Below, in pieces: positions 22,200 through 33,804 of a stretch of 64,000 nt of DNA. The stretch's first letter is position 1; each line of letters begins with the position of its first letter. The stretch spans positions 107,878,041 to 107,942,040 of the forward strand of contig NC_045441.1 of the NCBI RefSeq assembly GCF_002776525.5. Reading direction: 5' to 3'. Origin of the DNA: Piliocolobus tephrosceles. Its lineage: Eukaryota > Chordata > Mammalia > Primates > Cercopithecidae. Below the pieces are notes generated by a model, which did not search any database, was not told where the DNA came from, and worked only from the letters and a program-made list of their open reading frames with translations. Made by a program: the position numbers and the translations under genes.

Positions 22200-22445
22200 G
22201 AGTGGCTAAAGAGTACCTTTGGAGCCAGACTGTCTGGCTTCAAATCTCAACTCTGCTGGTACCTAACTGTCGCCTTGGGCGAGTTATTTAACCTCTGTGG
22301 CCTTTATATGACATCTGTAAAATGAAGAAAATAACCATATATACTTCACAGAGTTATTGCGAGGCTTGCATGATAAGACGTGCACAGCAGTTAGAACAGT
22401 GCCTGGCACAGAGCAAGCCCTTGATAAATGGCAGTTGTCTTTATT
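22200..22445 (+). repeat. MIR SINE, near full length
   Basis: 'ggagccagactgtctggctt', 'caactctgctggtacctaac', 'gccttgggcgagttattta', 'acatctgtaaaatgaagaa' and 'agaacagtgcctggcacag' cover almost the whole MIR in order. Confidence 0.9.
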
Positions 22446-23887
22446 GCTATGACTTTTCTTTTTCCTCCTGTCACAATGCACCTCTTCTTGGGTTCCTCAT
22501 GGTCCATAGGTCATGGAGACTCCTAAAGGTCCGACTAGAAGCCCCCATAAGAATATTCCTAATGAGTTTTAGATGAAGTGTATCAGCCTGTTGAATAGAT
22601 CTCTGAGAGTGTTCAAAAGTGTTTTTTCTTATAATTTTTAATACCTCTATCCCATCTCTCTACATCCTTTCTGTGTTGCTCAGGCAAACTTCAAGAAAAG
22701 CCTGAGCAAACAGGTAGGCCTTTCAACTTGTACCCTGAATGCACAACTAAATCCAAAGCTAATGAACTTCGTTCAGATTAAAAGCACTTCATATGCCTAC
22801 GACAGCTCTTTATATAATGCAGTTAGGGGTAGAAAATTCATGATATTTCATGCTTACTTATATGCTTTTCATGTGAAAAGATACAGTATAATAAAAGTTA
22901 AGGATTACTCATGTTAATTTATTATATTTTGCTGATATAGTCACATCAAGGGCTTAAGAAATATACTTCAACAGCAGCACAAATGAAGGAAGGATGGTTT
23001 AAGACATGGTGCATAAATGCTCTCCTTGCTGCCGCTTTTAATGACACTTCATTTAGAAATACACCCTCTTTCATATGGATAGCACTCTATTTTAGAGTTA
23101 GACTTCTTTAGGAAAAGAAAGTATAAAATGCACTGAGGTGACTGTTTAGTAAAAAATTTAATAAAATTATCCCCACATAAAGGTACTGAAATGCAACAAA
23201 AATAAAAGGTAGATGCCCCATAATTCTTACGAGCATTAACTTTTAGAGAAAATCTATTATACATACCAATTTAGTTTATTTAACACATTTCACATAGCAT
23301 GTAAATAAGAAGTGCTTTATGTAATTTTAATTGGGTGGGTTTAGCGCCCTGAAATTATAACAGGAGCAATTTATATTCAAGTAAAACATGTAAAATTGTG
23401 CTGTCTGTTCACTAAAAAAGGGATCTTGAAAATATCATCTGTGATATGAATCAACAAATACTGAGCACCTACATACAGAAAACACTAAGTTGGGCTGGGC
23501 AGGGGAGGTAGAGCTAGAAGAAAACCCATACCCAGGGAATTGGTGATCAAATCAGACATTTTGTAAAACCATATATGCATGTCAACTTAAGTAACTATAT
23601 AAATCAATATGTAATGCGGACTAAATGAGGAGTGCAGGTAATAAGCATTAGAAGGATTTAGTCGAGAAAAAGATTGCAGTGGACTTGAAACAATTGCCAA
23701 TCTTCAAAGAGGAGGCCCTATTTAAGAGTTGAGAGTAGGTTGTATTTAATAATCAGAGAAAAGAGAAAGGGGGTAGCTGATTAATAAAGAGTGCAGTGGG
23801 CAGAGGCACATTCAGTGGGAAGCAAAGGAAGTGCAGGGGGCACGGGCCCCTTCCAAAGCCTGTACTTTATGTTGTATTTGTAAATTT
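22446..23887. other. Unique AT-rich DNA
   Basis: No exon, RNA or confident repeat. Open frames are short and lack protein features. Confidence 0.5.
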
Positions 23888-23946
23888 CCTTCATTCCTTC
23901 CGTCCTTGCTTCCTTCCTTCCTTCCTTCCTTCCTTCCTTCCTTCCT
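23888..23946 (+). repeat. (TTCC)n microsatellite
   Basis: Imperfect start (with ATTCC, GTCC and TTGC units), then about eight clean CCTT units ending at 23946. Confidence 0.95.
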
Positions 23947-24234
23947 GAACACCTCCTAAGTTGCATAAGTTTTAGATCCACCCAAAATTTCAAGTTTTAT
24001 TGGGTAATGAAACAAAATTTATGGGGAAATATGATTTACTGTTAAGTCAATAAATAGGCTAGTTTTGATTGGGCACAGAATTCATGTTAAAATGTTCCAG
24101 GGGAATGAATGGAAGGGTAGGTCAAGACCAAATTGCAGAAGTCATTTCTTTTCATACTAACATACTAAATCATTTGAAAATTTATTCTATGTGTAATAGA
24201 AAATCACCAAAACATGTTAAGGAATTAATGAATA

Positions 24235-24432
24235 TTTATTGATCTCTCACTGTCTATACCAGAGAGTGATAATCATATGTCTCATGTAGGCTTAATAATA
24301 GTCATAAAAGGCAGATATCATCACTCTAATTGAAAGACTCGAGACTCAGAGAAGAAGATTCTTCAAGGTCATGAAGTAACTAACGGCGGATCTGGGACTC
24401 TAAAACACATCCTTCTGACTCTAATACCCAGC
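24235..24432 (-). repeat. MIR SINE
   Basis: 'gaatatttattgatctctca', 'ggcagatatcatcactctaa', 'cgagactcagagaagaagat', 'tcaaggtcatgaagtaacta' and 'ctgactctaatacccagcc' are in antisense MIR order. Confidence 0.75.
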
Positions 24433-25004
24433 CTTTTCCCTATCGATGAAACAGAAGACTGGGAAGAAGAATCTAATAGTAATAGTTAAAATAAGGTGAG
24501 TTTGAGTAGAAAAAAAAGGAAGAACCGGGAGACAGAAGAATAGATAGCTATGGAACAAGAACCTTAAGAATTTGGTGATATATATGTGCCTTTCCTGGTG
24601 TTTGGGAAGCAACACCATAGGAGAAAATAAATATAAATATTCAATAAAGTATCATTTTTTTTAGACATCACTGCACTATACAACAAAAAGCACCAAAAAC
24701 AAGCAAAAAAGTAAAGTTTAATTTCAAAAACAAGCAAAAAAGTAAAGTTTAATTTCAACTTCTGCCTCAAATGTCTGCTTTTTGATTTGTTGATATTTTT
24801 AACTATTAAAGATGTGATGGTCTCTTCTTAGTGATAGAGTATTATCTCCAACTCTCATTCAATATTTCTTATATTTACTTGTATTGTAATTGCTTTTGAA
24901 CATCCTTTGCTAGATTATAACCTCTTTGCAGGCAGGGTCTGTGAGTAACAAGTTTTAGCAGAATTGAACTCATTACCTTAGACCATGCTAATAGCTGTTG
25001 AAAA
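24433..25004. other. Unique DNA holding a 31-bp tandem duplication
   Basis: Apart from the duplication (separate entry), no feature is recognised. Confidence 0.45.
24695..24756 (+). repeat. Exact 31-bp tandem duplication
   Basis: 24695-24725 and 24726-24756 are identical, starting AAAAACAAGC and ending TTTAATTTC. No differences seen, so it is recent or homogenised. Confidence 0.95.
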
Positions 25005-25042
25005 TACACAAACACACACATACACACACGTGCACACACATA
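25005..25042 (+). repeat. (CA)n tract
   Basis: Imperfect CA repeat with an internal CACGTGCAC, largely alternating purine-pyrimidine. Confidence 0.9.
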
Positions 25043-25456
25043 GATGCCATTATAGACATTTTGATGTCTAAAAAATTGTTTTCTTTTTTTTTTTTACATA
25101 ATTTTTGAACACACAGGTGTTATGAAGGAGTGGAAGGAAAAGAACAGAGGGTTTAGACTTAATCAAGTCAATTGGTTGCAGGAAAGACAAGCATAGCCAC
25201 ATAGAGGGGATGCCATTTGGCAGACAAATGACATAGGATTTCAGATGAGACCATTTGTGCCTTGGATAGTGTATAATTTTTACCAGTTTTATGTTTTATA
25301 AAAAAGCAAATATTCATGATTTAAAAGATCTTATTGGTTTCCAATCTGTCGTCCATCTTGTCGGATAATTTATCTTTTTAATACTGAGATCAAATTCCAT
25401 TACCCCCTTTTTGAATATATTTATTAGCTTCCCACAATTTATATTCTAAGGAAACA

Positions 25457-25676
25457 GTGTAGTGATTAAAAGTGAAGGCCTTGGAGTCACACAAAATGAG
25501 GTTCAAATTGCAGCTCAACCTCTGGCTAAGACTGGTCTTAACCAAGTCTTTTTTTTTTTTAAATAAGTTTCAGTTTCTGTCTGTCACTCATCATGAGCAT
25601 GATTATACTGAGGTTTTAATAAGGAGTAAATGGAATGAGTCATGAAAATGTGCATAGTACAGCTAATACTCAGTAT
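25457..25676 (+). repeat. MIR SINE
   Basis: 'tagtgattaaaagtgaaggc', 'ttggagtcacacaaaatgag' and 'gttcaaattgcagctcaacc' form the MIR 5' part. 'aggagtaaatggaatgagt' and 'gcatagtacagc' form the 3' part. Confidence 0.7.
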
Positions 25677-25685
25677 GCATTAGTA

Positions 25686-26054
25686 TTAGTAAAAGTTCTC
25701 CAGAGAAACAGAACCAATAGGAAGTTAGAAGAAGGGGAAGAGAGAAAAAGAGAAAGAGATTTGAAAATTAAAAAAATGGCTCACATTATTGTGAAGGTTA
25801 GCAAGTTTGAAATTGGTAGGGCAGTCCAGTAGCTGGAAACAGGCAGGATTTCTGTGTTACAGCCTCAAGACAGCATTCTACCTTCTCTGAAAGACTTGTT
25901 TTTGCTCTTAAAGTCCTCAACTGAGTAAGGCCCACCATATTATAGAGGGTAGTGATACCACAAAATACCTTCATGGCAACACTTAGACTAGAATTTGACC
26001 AAACAACTGGGCACCAAAATCTGGCAAATGTGACATATAAAATTCACCATGACA
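25686..26054 (-). mobile_element. MLT2-type ERVL LTR
   Basis: Antisense LTR. 'agttctccagagaaacagaa' is at the left, then a purine-rich part (25735-25765), 'ggctcacattattgtgaagg', and the end 'ttcaccatgaca'. Diverged, with small internal losses. Confidence 0.7.
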
Positions 26055-26438
26055 GGTTTATTACTAAGGAAAAGACCAGACTTCTTTGTAATTGCTTGAA
26101 AACTGTGCTTTCTCATGTCTCTTTACCTTCTTCATGAACTAACCACCTTTGTATCCTTGAACAATCTCACCCTACTTCTCTGCATGGCAAACTCATACTA
26201 ATCTTCCTTGTCTCAGGTAATTTATTACCCTTTCTGCTAGAATTTTCTTGCCACTCAAGGCAGCATTTTGTGTATCTTCCATATTCAAACAGTGCTTTGT
26301 GTACATCCTCTTGAAAGTAACACCATTAAAGATTAACTTTTTCCTTTCTGTTTGTATCTTTTTAGCACTCATAGTTGGTATAGAGGAAAAATTTGAATGT
26401 TAAATTAAGTTTTGAATGAATATTTGAATAACAAATGA

Positions 26439-26512
26439 TGGAAAGAAGAAAAGAGGGAGGAATCAAAGAAGGAAGAAAAAAGAAACGAATTGGAAAGAAG
26501 AAAGCAAAGAAT
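26439..26512 (+). repeat. Purine-rich tract
   Basis: About 74 nt of mostly A and G with few interruptions. Confidence 0.8.
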
Positions 26513-27619
26513 TATTAATTTCTTTCCACAATTTGCTCTTCAATATTCCTGATTGCCCACAATATTTTTCACCCACCCTGTTTAGTGCAAGGTGATGACA
26601 TGATAAAGTATTTGTCTATGATCTTCTTAAACTTGAGAGCTCAGCAATATAGGCAATATTTATGTTTGTATACAACACAAAACCAGAACTGAAGATTTTG
26701 TGGCAGACTTGGAGATTGAGATAAAAGCTGACTGTGCCTTCTGAAATTTTTTAAAACAAATTTGTGATTACTTTTTATGAAATATTAGGTAACACCTAAA
26801 TATTTTATTAGCTATCCCATCATGTGTTACATGTCTTTATCATATTCAGTGTGAGAACCAAGTCTGGGCCACCATATCTATCTTCTTGTCAATGCCTTCA
26901 TGCAGTTAATCCCTGGATATGCTAGAAGTGAGAGGTCATGAAAACCATTTTCTGCAATGAGGTTATTATTTCTCATATGAAAAGACATCACTTATGGGTA
27001 GATTTTTCAAGTTGCTGCCTTCTGAATGGCTATGTCTTCTCTGCCGATTTAATCTTAGTCACCTCCTCTGCAATGACTTGAAGACATGCTTTGCTATTGG
27101 ATCCTATATAGTTGACTATGACACATGGGAAATCAACAAACTCCTTTAAAATTTGTTATTCCTAAGAAGGTGGTACAATATGCATAATTCCAACTCTGCA
27201 GTAGGAAATCTTAAAGTGCCCTTGTTTTAAAGTAGTATTCCACATCTGCAGACAAGTGAGGAACCAAACACTGTAGGACCATATATACCACCATATAATT
27301 GAAAATGTAGGCTTAGCCTTAGTAAAGAGAAAAAAAAAAAATGATTCTAATGACTAAGTCAACAAGTAGGTAAAGAGACCTTTCTTTTTTTTTTTCTTTC
27401 AGTATAAAGTTGTAGTTTTAAGTATTAGTTTCATCTCAGTTGTTCTATTTAAGAAAATGAAGTAATGCTTCCCTTTTAAATATCATGGTAAAAGTATTTG
27501 TTAACATGTTTAAATTCTGAGGAGAAAATGTAATAGAATTGTTATAAAGGACCGTGATACAGAGATAGATAAGAATCCTCGAATCCTCAGGCAAACTTTG
27601 GAGAACACAGCTCCAAAAG

Positions 27620-27663
27620 TGGAGAGGGGGGAGAGAGAGAGAGAGAGAGAACGAGAGGGAGAG
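27620..27663 (+). repeat. (GA)n microsatellite
   Basis: A G7 run, then about ten GA units, one AACGAG interruption and GAGGGAGAG. Confidence 0.93.
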
Positions 27664-28187
27664 CTTTCAGCTTTTTAAGCCTATGAAATTAGCATCCTAA
27701 TCATATTGCACTTATTTCCATTTTTCAGTCATATGGGCCCTTTACCTTATTTTTATTGAAGTAAATTCGTGTTTTATTTGTTGATTTTGTTAATTGCAGA
27801 CTGTGTTGGCTGTCTTCCTTTGCATGAGGTTTCATCATGAGTTTTAGAATTTGGCTTTGTGGGGTCACTTTGAGTAGCAATATTTTTGTTTGGTTTGGTT
27901 TGATTTAGATTTTGATTTGGTTTTCTTTTTTCTTATCTTGACTTAGTTCTTAGTCACAAGATGGTTCTTTGTCCTCCTGCCTCCCTAAGCCTGTAGTTTG
28001 CAAAAAGTCGTATTTCGGATAGCCTGAATTCTAGCTTCCTTCATGAGCTCAGATCCCTCAGTATCCCCTGCTTCAAAAAGCAAGACTTGGACACAGAAAC
28101 TGATATCCTACTCTTATTGCCAGCTTCTAACTCAGGAACCAAAAAGTTATTTACTTTCAGCCATACTTTACAGTTTGAATTTATGGG

Positions 28188-28216
28188 GTTTTTTGTTGTT
28201 GTTGTTGTTGTTGTTT
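28188..28216 (+). repeat. (GTT)n microsatellite
   Basis: About nine GTT units following 'tatggggttttttg'. A second, shorter GTT run lies at 28276-28296. Confidence 0.9.
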
Positions 28217-28484
28217 GCTTGTTTTCTGGTCTAAGAAGATTTCGGTTCACTTTTGAGTCAGGCTTTGTGTTGCTGTTTTTATTGTTGTTGTTGTTTGTTT
28301 TTTCCTTTTCATACTTTATCTTTCCCCATTAAATGTTTGGAACAGAGGCTTGCTTCAAAATAGCTACTGAAAAAGCCATTGTGACCATGTGTCTTAGGGC
28401 TCTTTAATATTGAATAATAGACTGAAAATAGGTTAAACATCCTATTATGACTCAATTATTCTCTAATTGTAATATGTCCAAGGG

Positions 28485-28640
28485 TTACTACAGGACTTGG
28501 TAACAAAGCCAATTCCCAGACTCCACCTTTAGAGATTCTCATTCAGTGTGGTTGGTGGTATGGTGGTGCCTAGGCATCTATAGTTTTAATAATTCATTTA
28601 ACTGATATGGCCTGTTCTGACAAGGGTTGGTTGATAGAGT
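28485..28640. mobile_element. MER5A-like MITE remnant
   Basis: 'ggacttggtaacaaagcc', 'aattcccagactccaccttt', 'agagattctcattcagtgtg' and 'cctaggcatctatag' follow MER5A blocks loosely. Confidence 0.5.
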
Positions 28641-30251
28641 CTCAGAAACAAATAGCTAGAGTTCATTACAATTCAAATATAAAGAGGATTGGTCATGGTG
28701 GCAGAGAGTTCTATTTTTATGTGTTGGGCAGCTATTTGTGTGACCCTCCAAGATTCAGAACCTCTTGTGAATAAAGGTAAAAAGCAGACCCGAATGAGTG
28801 AGGGTTCATTGTGATCCACAGAAAGGAGCACAACTAGTCATTCAGTTGAGTTCTATGTAGTGTGGAAGGAAGGAAATTTCAAATCAGAGATACATCACAA
28901 AGGAAAATAATAGGTTTAATATGTTTCCTATTAATTAAACATTTTAATATAATTTTGTAGCAAGACCATTTGTCCTGTAGTCCAGAAATTCCCATGAGTA
29001 CCGAGAAAGGCCAAAAGGGAATATGCCACTCAACAATGTTCTGTGAAATAATCACCTGTGGGAATTCATGAAAAAATGGATTAAGGTATTAAATTTATAC
29101 TGAAAAGAACATGGCTAATAAGTGGCTTAATGACAATAATATGAAACATTGAAAAAAACCGTAGATAGCAGGCAGCTGATGAATTCCTGACTGTATTGAT
29201 GTGGAAGTTCTTAACAACAAGAAAATGGCAAAGCCTTCTTTACTTATTTGCATGTCACTCCATTTTTGAATTAGAAAATGAGTAACCAGTGTCTCAGGAT
29301 CTTCTGATTTGCAGTTGCTAAACAGAGTCAATTCCATACTATGAGGCATTATGCAAAGGAACAGTATTTAAGCTTAGGACTTGAAAATTATATTTGCCAA
29401 AAATTGTGTCAAAATTGAGCAAGTTATGATCATTACTTTGCAAAATAGACATTAATTACTATAAAAATTTCTCTTTGCCTACTCTTCTCTAAATCATTTT
29501 AATATATGGGATAAAAGGACTAAACTTGCTTGCTTTTTCTACTGTGATCTTTAAATGGATCAGGCTTAGTGGTTTGCCATCAGAATGTAAAAAATCAGAA
29601 CAGCCGCTCTATACATTGAGCTAGAATTTCAACTGGGGCATAGATACACTTCTTATGAACATATCTGTGATCCTTTCATAGAAATTTATACTGGAAAATT
29701 CAGAACAACAGGTATTTTAGAACATGTGTTTACATTTTCAGTTTGAAATAATGCCAGCTAAAAGAGAAACTGAAGATAAATATCTGTAAAAGGAATATCT
29801 GACTGAAAGAAAGGGTTTACATAATGTCTATGTGGGAGAATTTCCATTCATAAAAATAATGCAGTTTGATGACTACCCCTCAGGAATATGCAGTCAAGAA
29901 AATCACACAAAGATTACAAACTTTTAGTAAAGTCAGCACAGTGCTTCAGACTAGCAAATTTACCTAAAGTATCAGGAAATTTATATCAACTTTTACTAGT
30001 AAAATTCTGCTTGCATTGCATTATTTCTTTTTCTAAGATCAGCAATATAAGCCTAATAACTGTCGTCCATTTTTGACAAATGTGGCTAGGTACTGTAAAA
30101 ATGTCTGCTGATTAAGGAGGTGAAAAGTCACATTAGGAAATATAGCATGTCTTTTGAGATACTGGTTTGAAAATTATGGTGTCGATATGTAAACATTCCT
30201 GATTAAAATACTAATTTTTATGAATGTGGCATTTGAATGACTTCATATGGA
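28641..30251. other. Unique AT-rich DNA
   Basis: Nothing recognised. Confidence 0.5.
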
Positions 30252-30420
30252 GGCAATATAGTTCAGGGACTAAGGCATAGAATTTACAAACAGACTTTGA
30301 ATCAATTGGCATCAGGCTCTATCCTTGTACTAGCTACGTGACCTTGAGTATAATTTTTTTCTCATTTGCATAAAGAAATTGTGCAAGATAATGTAGGTAA
30401 TATCACATAGCACAGATCCT
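30252..30420 (+). repeat. MIR SINE
   Basis: 'aatatagttcagggactaag', 'gtactagctacgtgaccttg' and 'tttctcatttgcataaagaa' are in sense MIR order. Confidence 0.65.
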
Positions 30421-30615
30421 GCACCTCTCATTCTCCTGGAAATATGTGTGTGTTGTGGGAGGGGATAAAGTGATAGTACTGTAAAGTGGGGATGAGAAGA
30501 GGGAAGTGACTGAATATAGCACATTATACACAATACCTTGTTCTAGGTATAAAATATCAAAATACAATTGATCAGTTATCTGAAAGTGGATACATAGAAA
30601 ATACATTGTGGTGGA

Positions 30616-31151
30616 CAAGGTGTATTAGTCAGGGTTCTCTAGAAGGACAGGACTAATAGGATAGATGTACATATGAAAGGGGTTTATTAAGGAGTATTGA
30701 CTCACAGGATCACAAGGTGAAGTCCCAAATTAGGCCAACTGTAATCTCAGGAGCAAGGAAGCCAGTCTGAGTCCCCAAACCTCAAAAGTAGGGAAGCCGA
30801 CAGCGCAGCCTTCAGTCTGTGGACAAAGGCCTGAGAGCTCCTGGCAAACCACTGGTGTCCGTTCCAGAGTCCAAAAGCTGAAGGAATTGGAATGTGATGT
30901 TTGAGGGCAGATAGCATCCAGCACAGGAAAACGATGGAGGCCAGAAGACTTAGCAAGTATGCTCGTTCCATTCCTGCTTTTCTGCTGGCAGCTGATTAGA
31001 TGGTGCTCACCAAGACTGACGGTGAGTATTCCCCTCCCAGTCCACTGACCCAAATGTTAATTTCCTTTGGCAACACCCTCACAGACACACCCAGGAACAA
31101 TACTTTGCATCCTTCAATCCAATTAAGTTGACAGTCAGTCATCGCACAAGG
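30616..31151 (-). mobile_element. Solo MLT2A-type ERVL LTR with target duplication
   Basis: Body 30621-31146, starting TGTATTAGTCAGGGTTCTCT and ending in 'catcgca'. It is antisense: the complement carries the AATAAA-like signal near the left end. CAAGG flanks both sides (30616-30620, 31147-31151). Many blocks ('gaagccagtctgagtcccc', 'ggcagctgattagatggtgc', 'ggcaacaccctcacagacac') keep the family order. Open frames here are not genes. Confidence 0.92.
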
Positions 31152-31599
31152 TGATTTGCTGCTTGAATCTTCAAGGAAGGGTTTGTTACCCAGCTGCTAG
31201 GGATTCTGCCTTCAGGCAGAATCTAATGGTCAGGGTCAAAGTTTACCCTTTCTAGATAGCTCATATGCAGTGACTGATGGAGGCAGAAATATAAAGGTTT
31301 GGCCTTCCCAGGTTGGTGGGCCATTTATTCCAGGGGTTGACCAAGGTTTTGTCAAGCCACCATCATAGTTCAGTTTCTCCCTTTGCCCAGTTCTACTTCC
31401 TTCTCATCTCTTTCACATGAATGAAATCTCTAATAAATATCTTGCACTCCAAATTTGTCTCAAGCAAGTTTAAGACCCAACCTGAGTACAAATTCTGGCA
31501 ATAGTGACTTTGAAGTCCTGGGAAGCAAGCACACTGGACATTGTCTTTCAAGAGCATACCTCCATATCCAGTGAGCTTTTGAGTAAAAAGTTGGTGAGG
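31152..31599. other. Unique DNA with a perfect hairpin
   Basis: A 9-bp-arm perfect hairpin lies at 31202-31223. Otherwise no feature recognised. Confidence 0.5.
31202..31223. repeat. Perfect 9-bp inverted repeat
   Basis: GATTCTGCC, loop TTCA, GGCAGAATC. No T run follows, and this is not a bacterial context, so terminator is not proposed. Confidence 0.9.
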
Positions 31600-32577
31600 T
31601 TCTAATTAAAAAATAGGCAAAGAATATGAATAGATATTCTCAAGAAGACATACAAATGGCCAACAGGTATGTAAAAAAATGTCTAATATTGTGAATCGTC
31701 AGAGAAATGCAAGTTAAAACACAATGAGATATTACTTCACATCTGTTAGAATGACTATTATCAAAAAGATGAAAAATAGTTGTCAGAGAGGATGTGGAGA
31801 AAAGGGAACCCTTGCACATTGTTGACAGTAATGCCAATTAATACGTCATTATGGAAGACAGTATGGAATTTCCTCAAAAAATAAACAATGTATTAAGTTT
31901 TGGGGGAGTCAAAATAAAAATTAAGTAAATAAAAATAGAACTACCATATGATCTAGCAATCTCACTACTGGGGATATATCCAAAGGATGTGAAATCAGTA
32001 TGCCAAAAAGATATCTGCCCTCCCATATTTATTGCAGCATTATTCACAATAGCCAAGGTATAGAATCAACCTAAGTATTCATCAGTGGATGAATGGCTAA
32101 ATCAATTGTGGCATATAGACACAGAGAACACTAGTCAGCCTTTAAAAAGAAGGAAATTATGTCATCTGTAACAACATGGATGAACCTAGAGAACATTATG
32201 GCAAGTGAAATAAGCCAGTCAAAGTAAGACAAATTACATGATCTCACTTATGTGTGAAATCTAACAAAATTAAACTTTTAAAAGCAGAGCAGGGGCCGAT
32301 GGAGAAGGGGAGGTTGAGGAGATGGTCAAACAGTAGATACAAATATTCAGTTAGATAGGAAGAAATTCAAGAAGTCTATTGTACAGTATGGCAACATAGT
32401 TAAAAATGTATTCTTAAAAATTGCTAAAAGATTAGATTTGTTCTCAGCAGAAAAAAATAAGTATGTGAAGTAATTCATCTTCTAATTAGCTCAATTTAGT
32501 CACTCCAACTTGTATACCTATTTCAAAACAATGTGTTGCGTATGATACATATATACAATAACAATTTAAAAATAAAC
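31600..32577 (+). mobile_element. L1M 3' end (ORF2 C-terminus and 3' UTR)
   Basis: 'gaatagatattctcaagaag', 'gtcagagaaatgcaagttaa', 'gagaggatgtggagaaaagg', 'ccatatgatctagcaatctc', 'ttattcacaatagccaagg' and 'acaacatggatgaacctag' run in L1 order. The 3' UTR part includes 'gatggtcaaacagtag'. 5'-truncated, with stops throughout. Confidence 0.9.
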
Positions 32578-33241
32578 AGTGATAGCACATGATGGCAAAA
32601 CTAAAAAGAAACCTGTGAGGTTTATAAAATGAAGTATTATAATACCTATGTGTACACTTGCTTTTCCAAATACACCTGGTGCAGAATTCTTTCAAACTGA
32701 TATCTCTATACCCAGGTTATACAAGCAGTGACTAGGGCCATAACTAAAAGGATGATCTGAGACGTCAAAGGAAGCTGTTGTTGTACTATAAGATCTCAAA
32801 GGCAATCACTTTGAGAAATCGTTCCCAATAGCAGTGATTGATTTTCACTGATTCATTACATTCATTTTTTTTTTTTTGTCTTTTATCATTGCATTCTTTT
32901 TAAATCTGCTGTTTCCAAGTATAGATATTGGTAGATGGCAGACTGGATTGGAAGTATAATCTGTGACTAAGGAATTTAGTGACAATCGATGACCTCCATC
33001 AGTCATTGGATGATTGTTCTTCAGGGTGGGTTAATCATAGCTGATGGCTTCACCCTTTATCTAGAACTTCCCTGCCAGGCCTGTGGCAGAATATAGTAAA
33101 CACTGTTATTGTCATATAAATTATGAAAAAATTAATGAAACAGTTATGTCCCCAGCCAATTGGGTAAACCAAAAGGCTTTAGACTTCTACTTCTTGAGTA
33201 TAGCAGAATTAATTGAAGTAAAAGTGTACTATAAGATCCAG
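32578..33241. other. Unique DNA
   Basis: A T run lies at 32867-32877. No gene or repeat recognised. Confidence 0.5.
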
Positions 33242-33579
33242 TGTATTGGGCCATTTGCATTGCTGTAGTGAAATACTGCAGGCTATACAAGCATGGCATC
33301 AACATCTGGCTTCTGGTGAAGGCCGCAGGAAGCTTACAAAGCAGGAGTAGGCAAGTTACATGGTGAGAGCAGAAACAAGAGAAAGAGGTGGGGAGGTGTC
33401 ACACACTTCCAAACAACCAGATATCACAAGAACTCACTCACTATCATGAGGACAGCACCAAGCCATTCATGAGGGATCTGCCCCGATAACTCAGTCATCT
33501 CCCACCAGGCCTTGCCTCCAACTTTGGGGATTACATTTCATCATGAGATTTGGAGGGGCCAAACATACAAACTATATCA
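33242..33579 (-). mobile_element. MST-type LTR with internal deletion
   Basis: It starts TGTATTGGGCCATTTGCATT and ends AAACTATATCA, antisense. Compared with the related LTRs at 12515 and 45044, a block of about 50 bp after 'gtgaaatac' is missing and 'ctgcaggctatac' follows directly. No clean 5-bp duplication. Confidence 0.88.
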
Positions 33580-33804
33580 GTCAAGAATACCAAGGTAAAT
33601 AATCAAATATCAGAAGTCAATGTTGGCTTGTTCGGCTGGGTTTGACAAAGTATAGATCATGTTCTTATAATATAAAATTTAAAAAGAGGAAGTCACATTG
33701 TCCCTGTTTGCAGATGACATGATTTAGAAAACCCCATCGACTCAGCCCCAAATCTCCTTAAGCTGATAAGCAACTTCAGCAAAGTCTCAGGATACAAAAT
33801 CAAT

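Larger units (their letters stand above)
26055..28484. other. Mostly unique DNA with simple repeats
   Basis: Purine-rich tract 26439-26512; (GA)n 27620-27663; (GTT)n 28188-28216 and 28276-28296. No exon recognised. Confidence 0.5.

Noticed and set aside
30730..31053. 107-codon minus-strand frame
   Set aside because: It lies within the MLT2A LTR.
31202..31223. Rho-independent terminator
   Set aside because: Hairpin without a following T run, in nuclear DNA of a primate.
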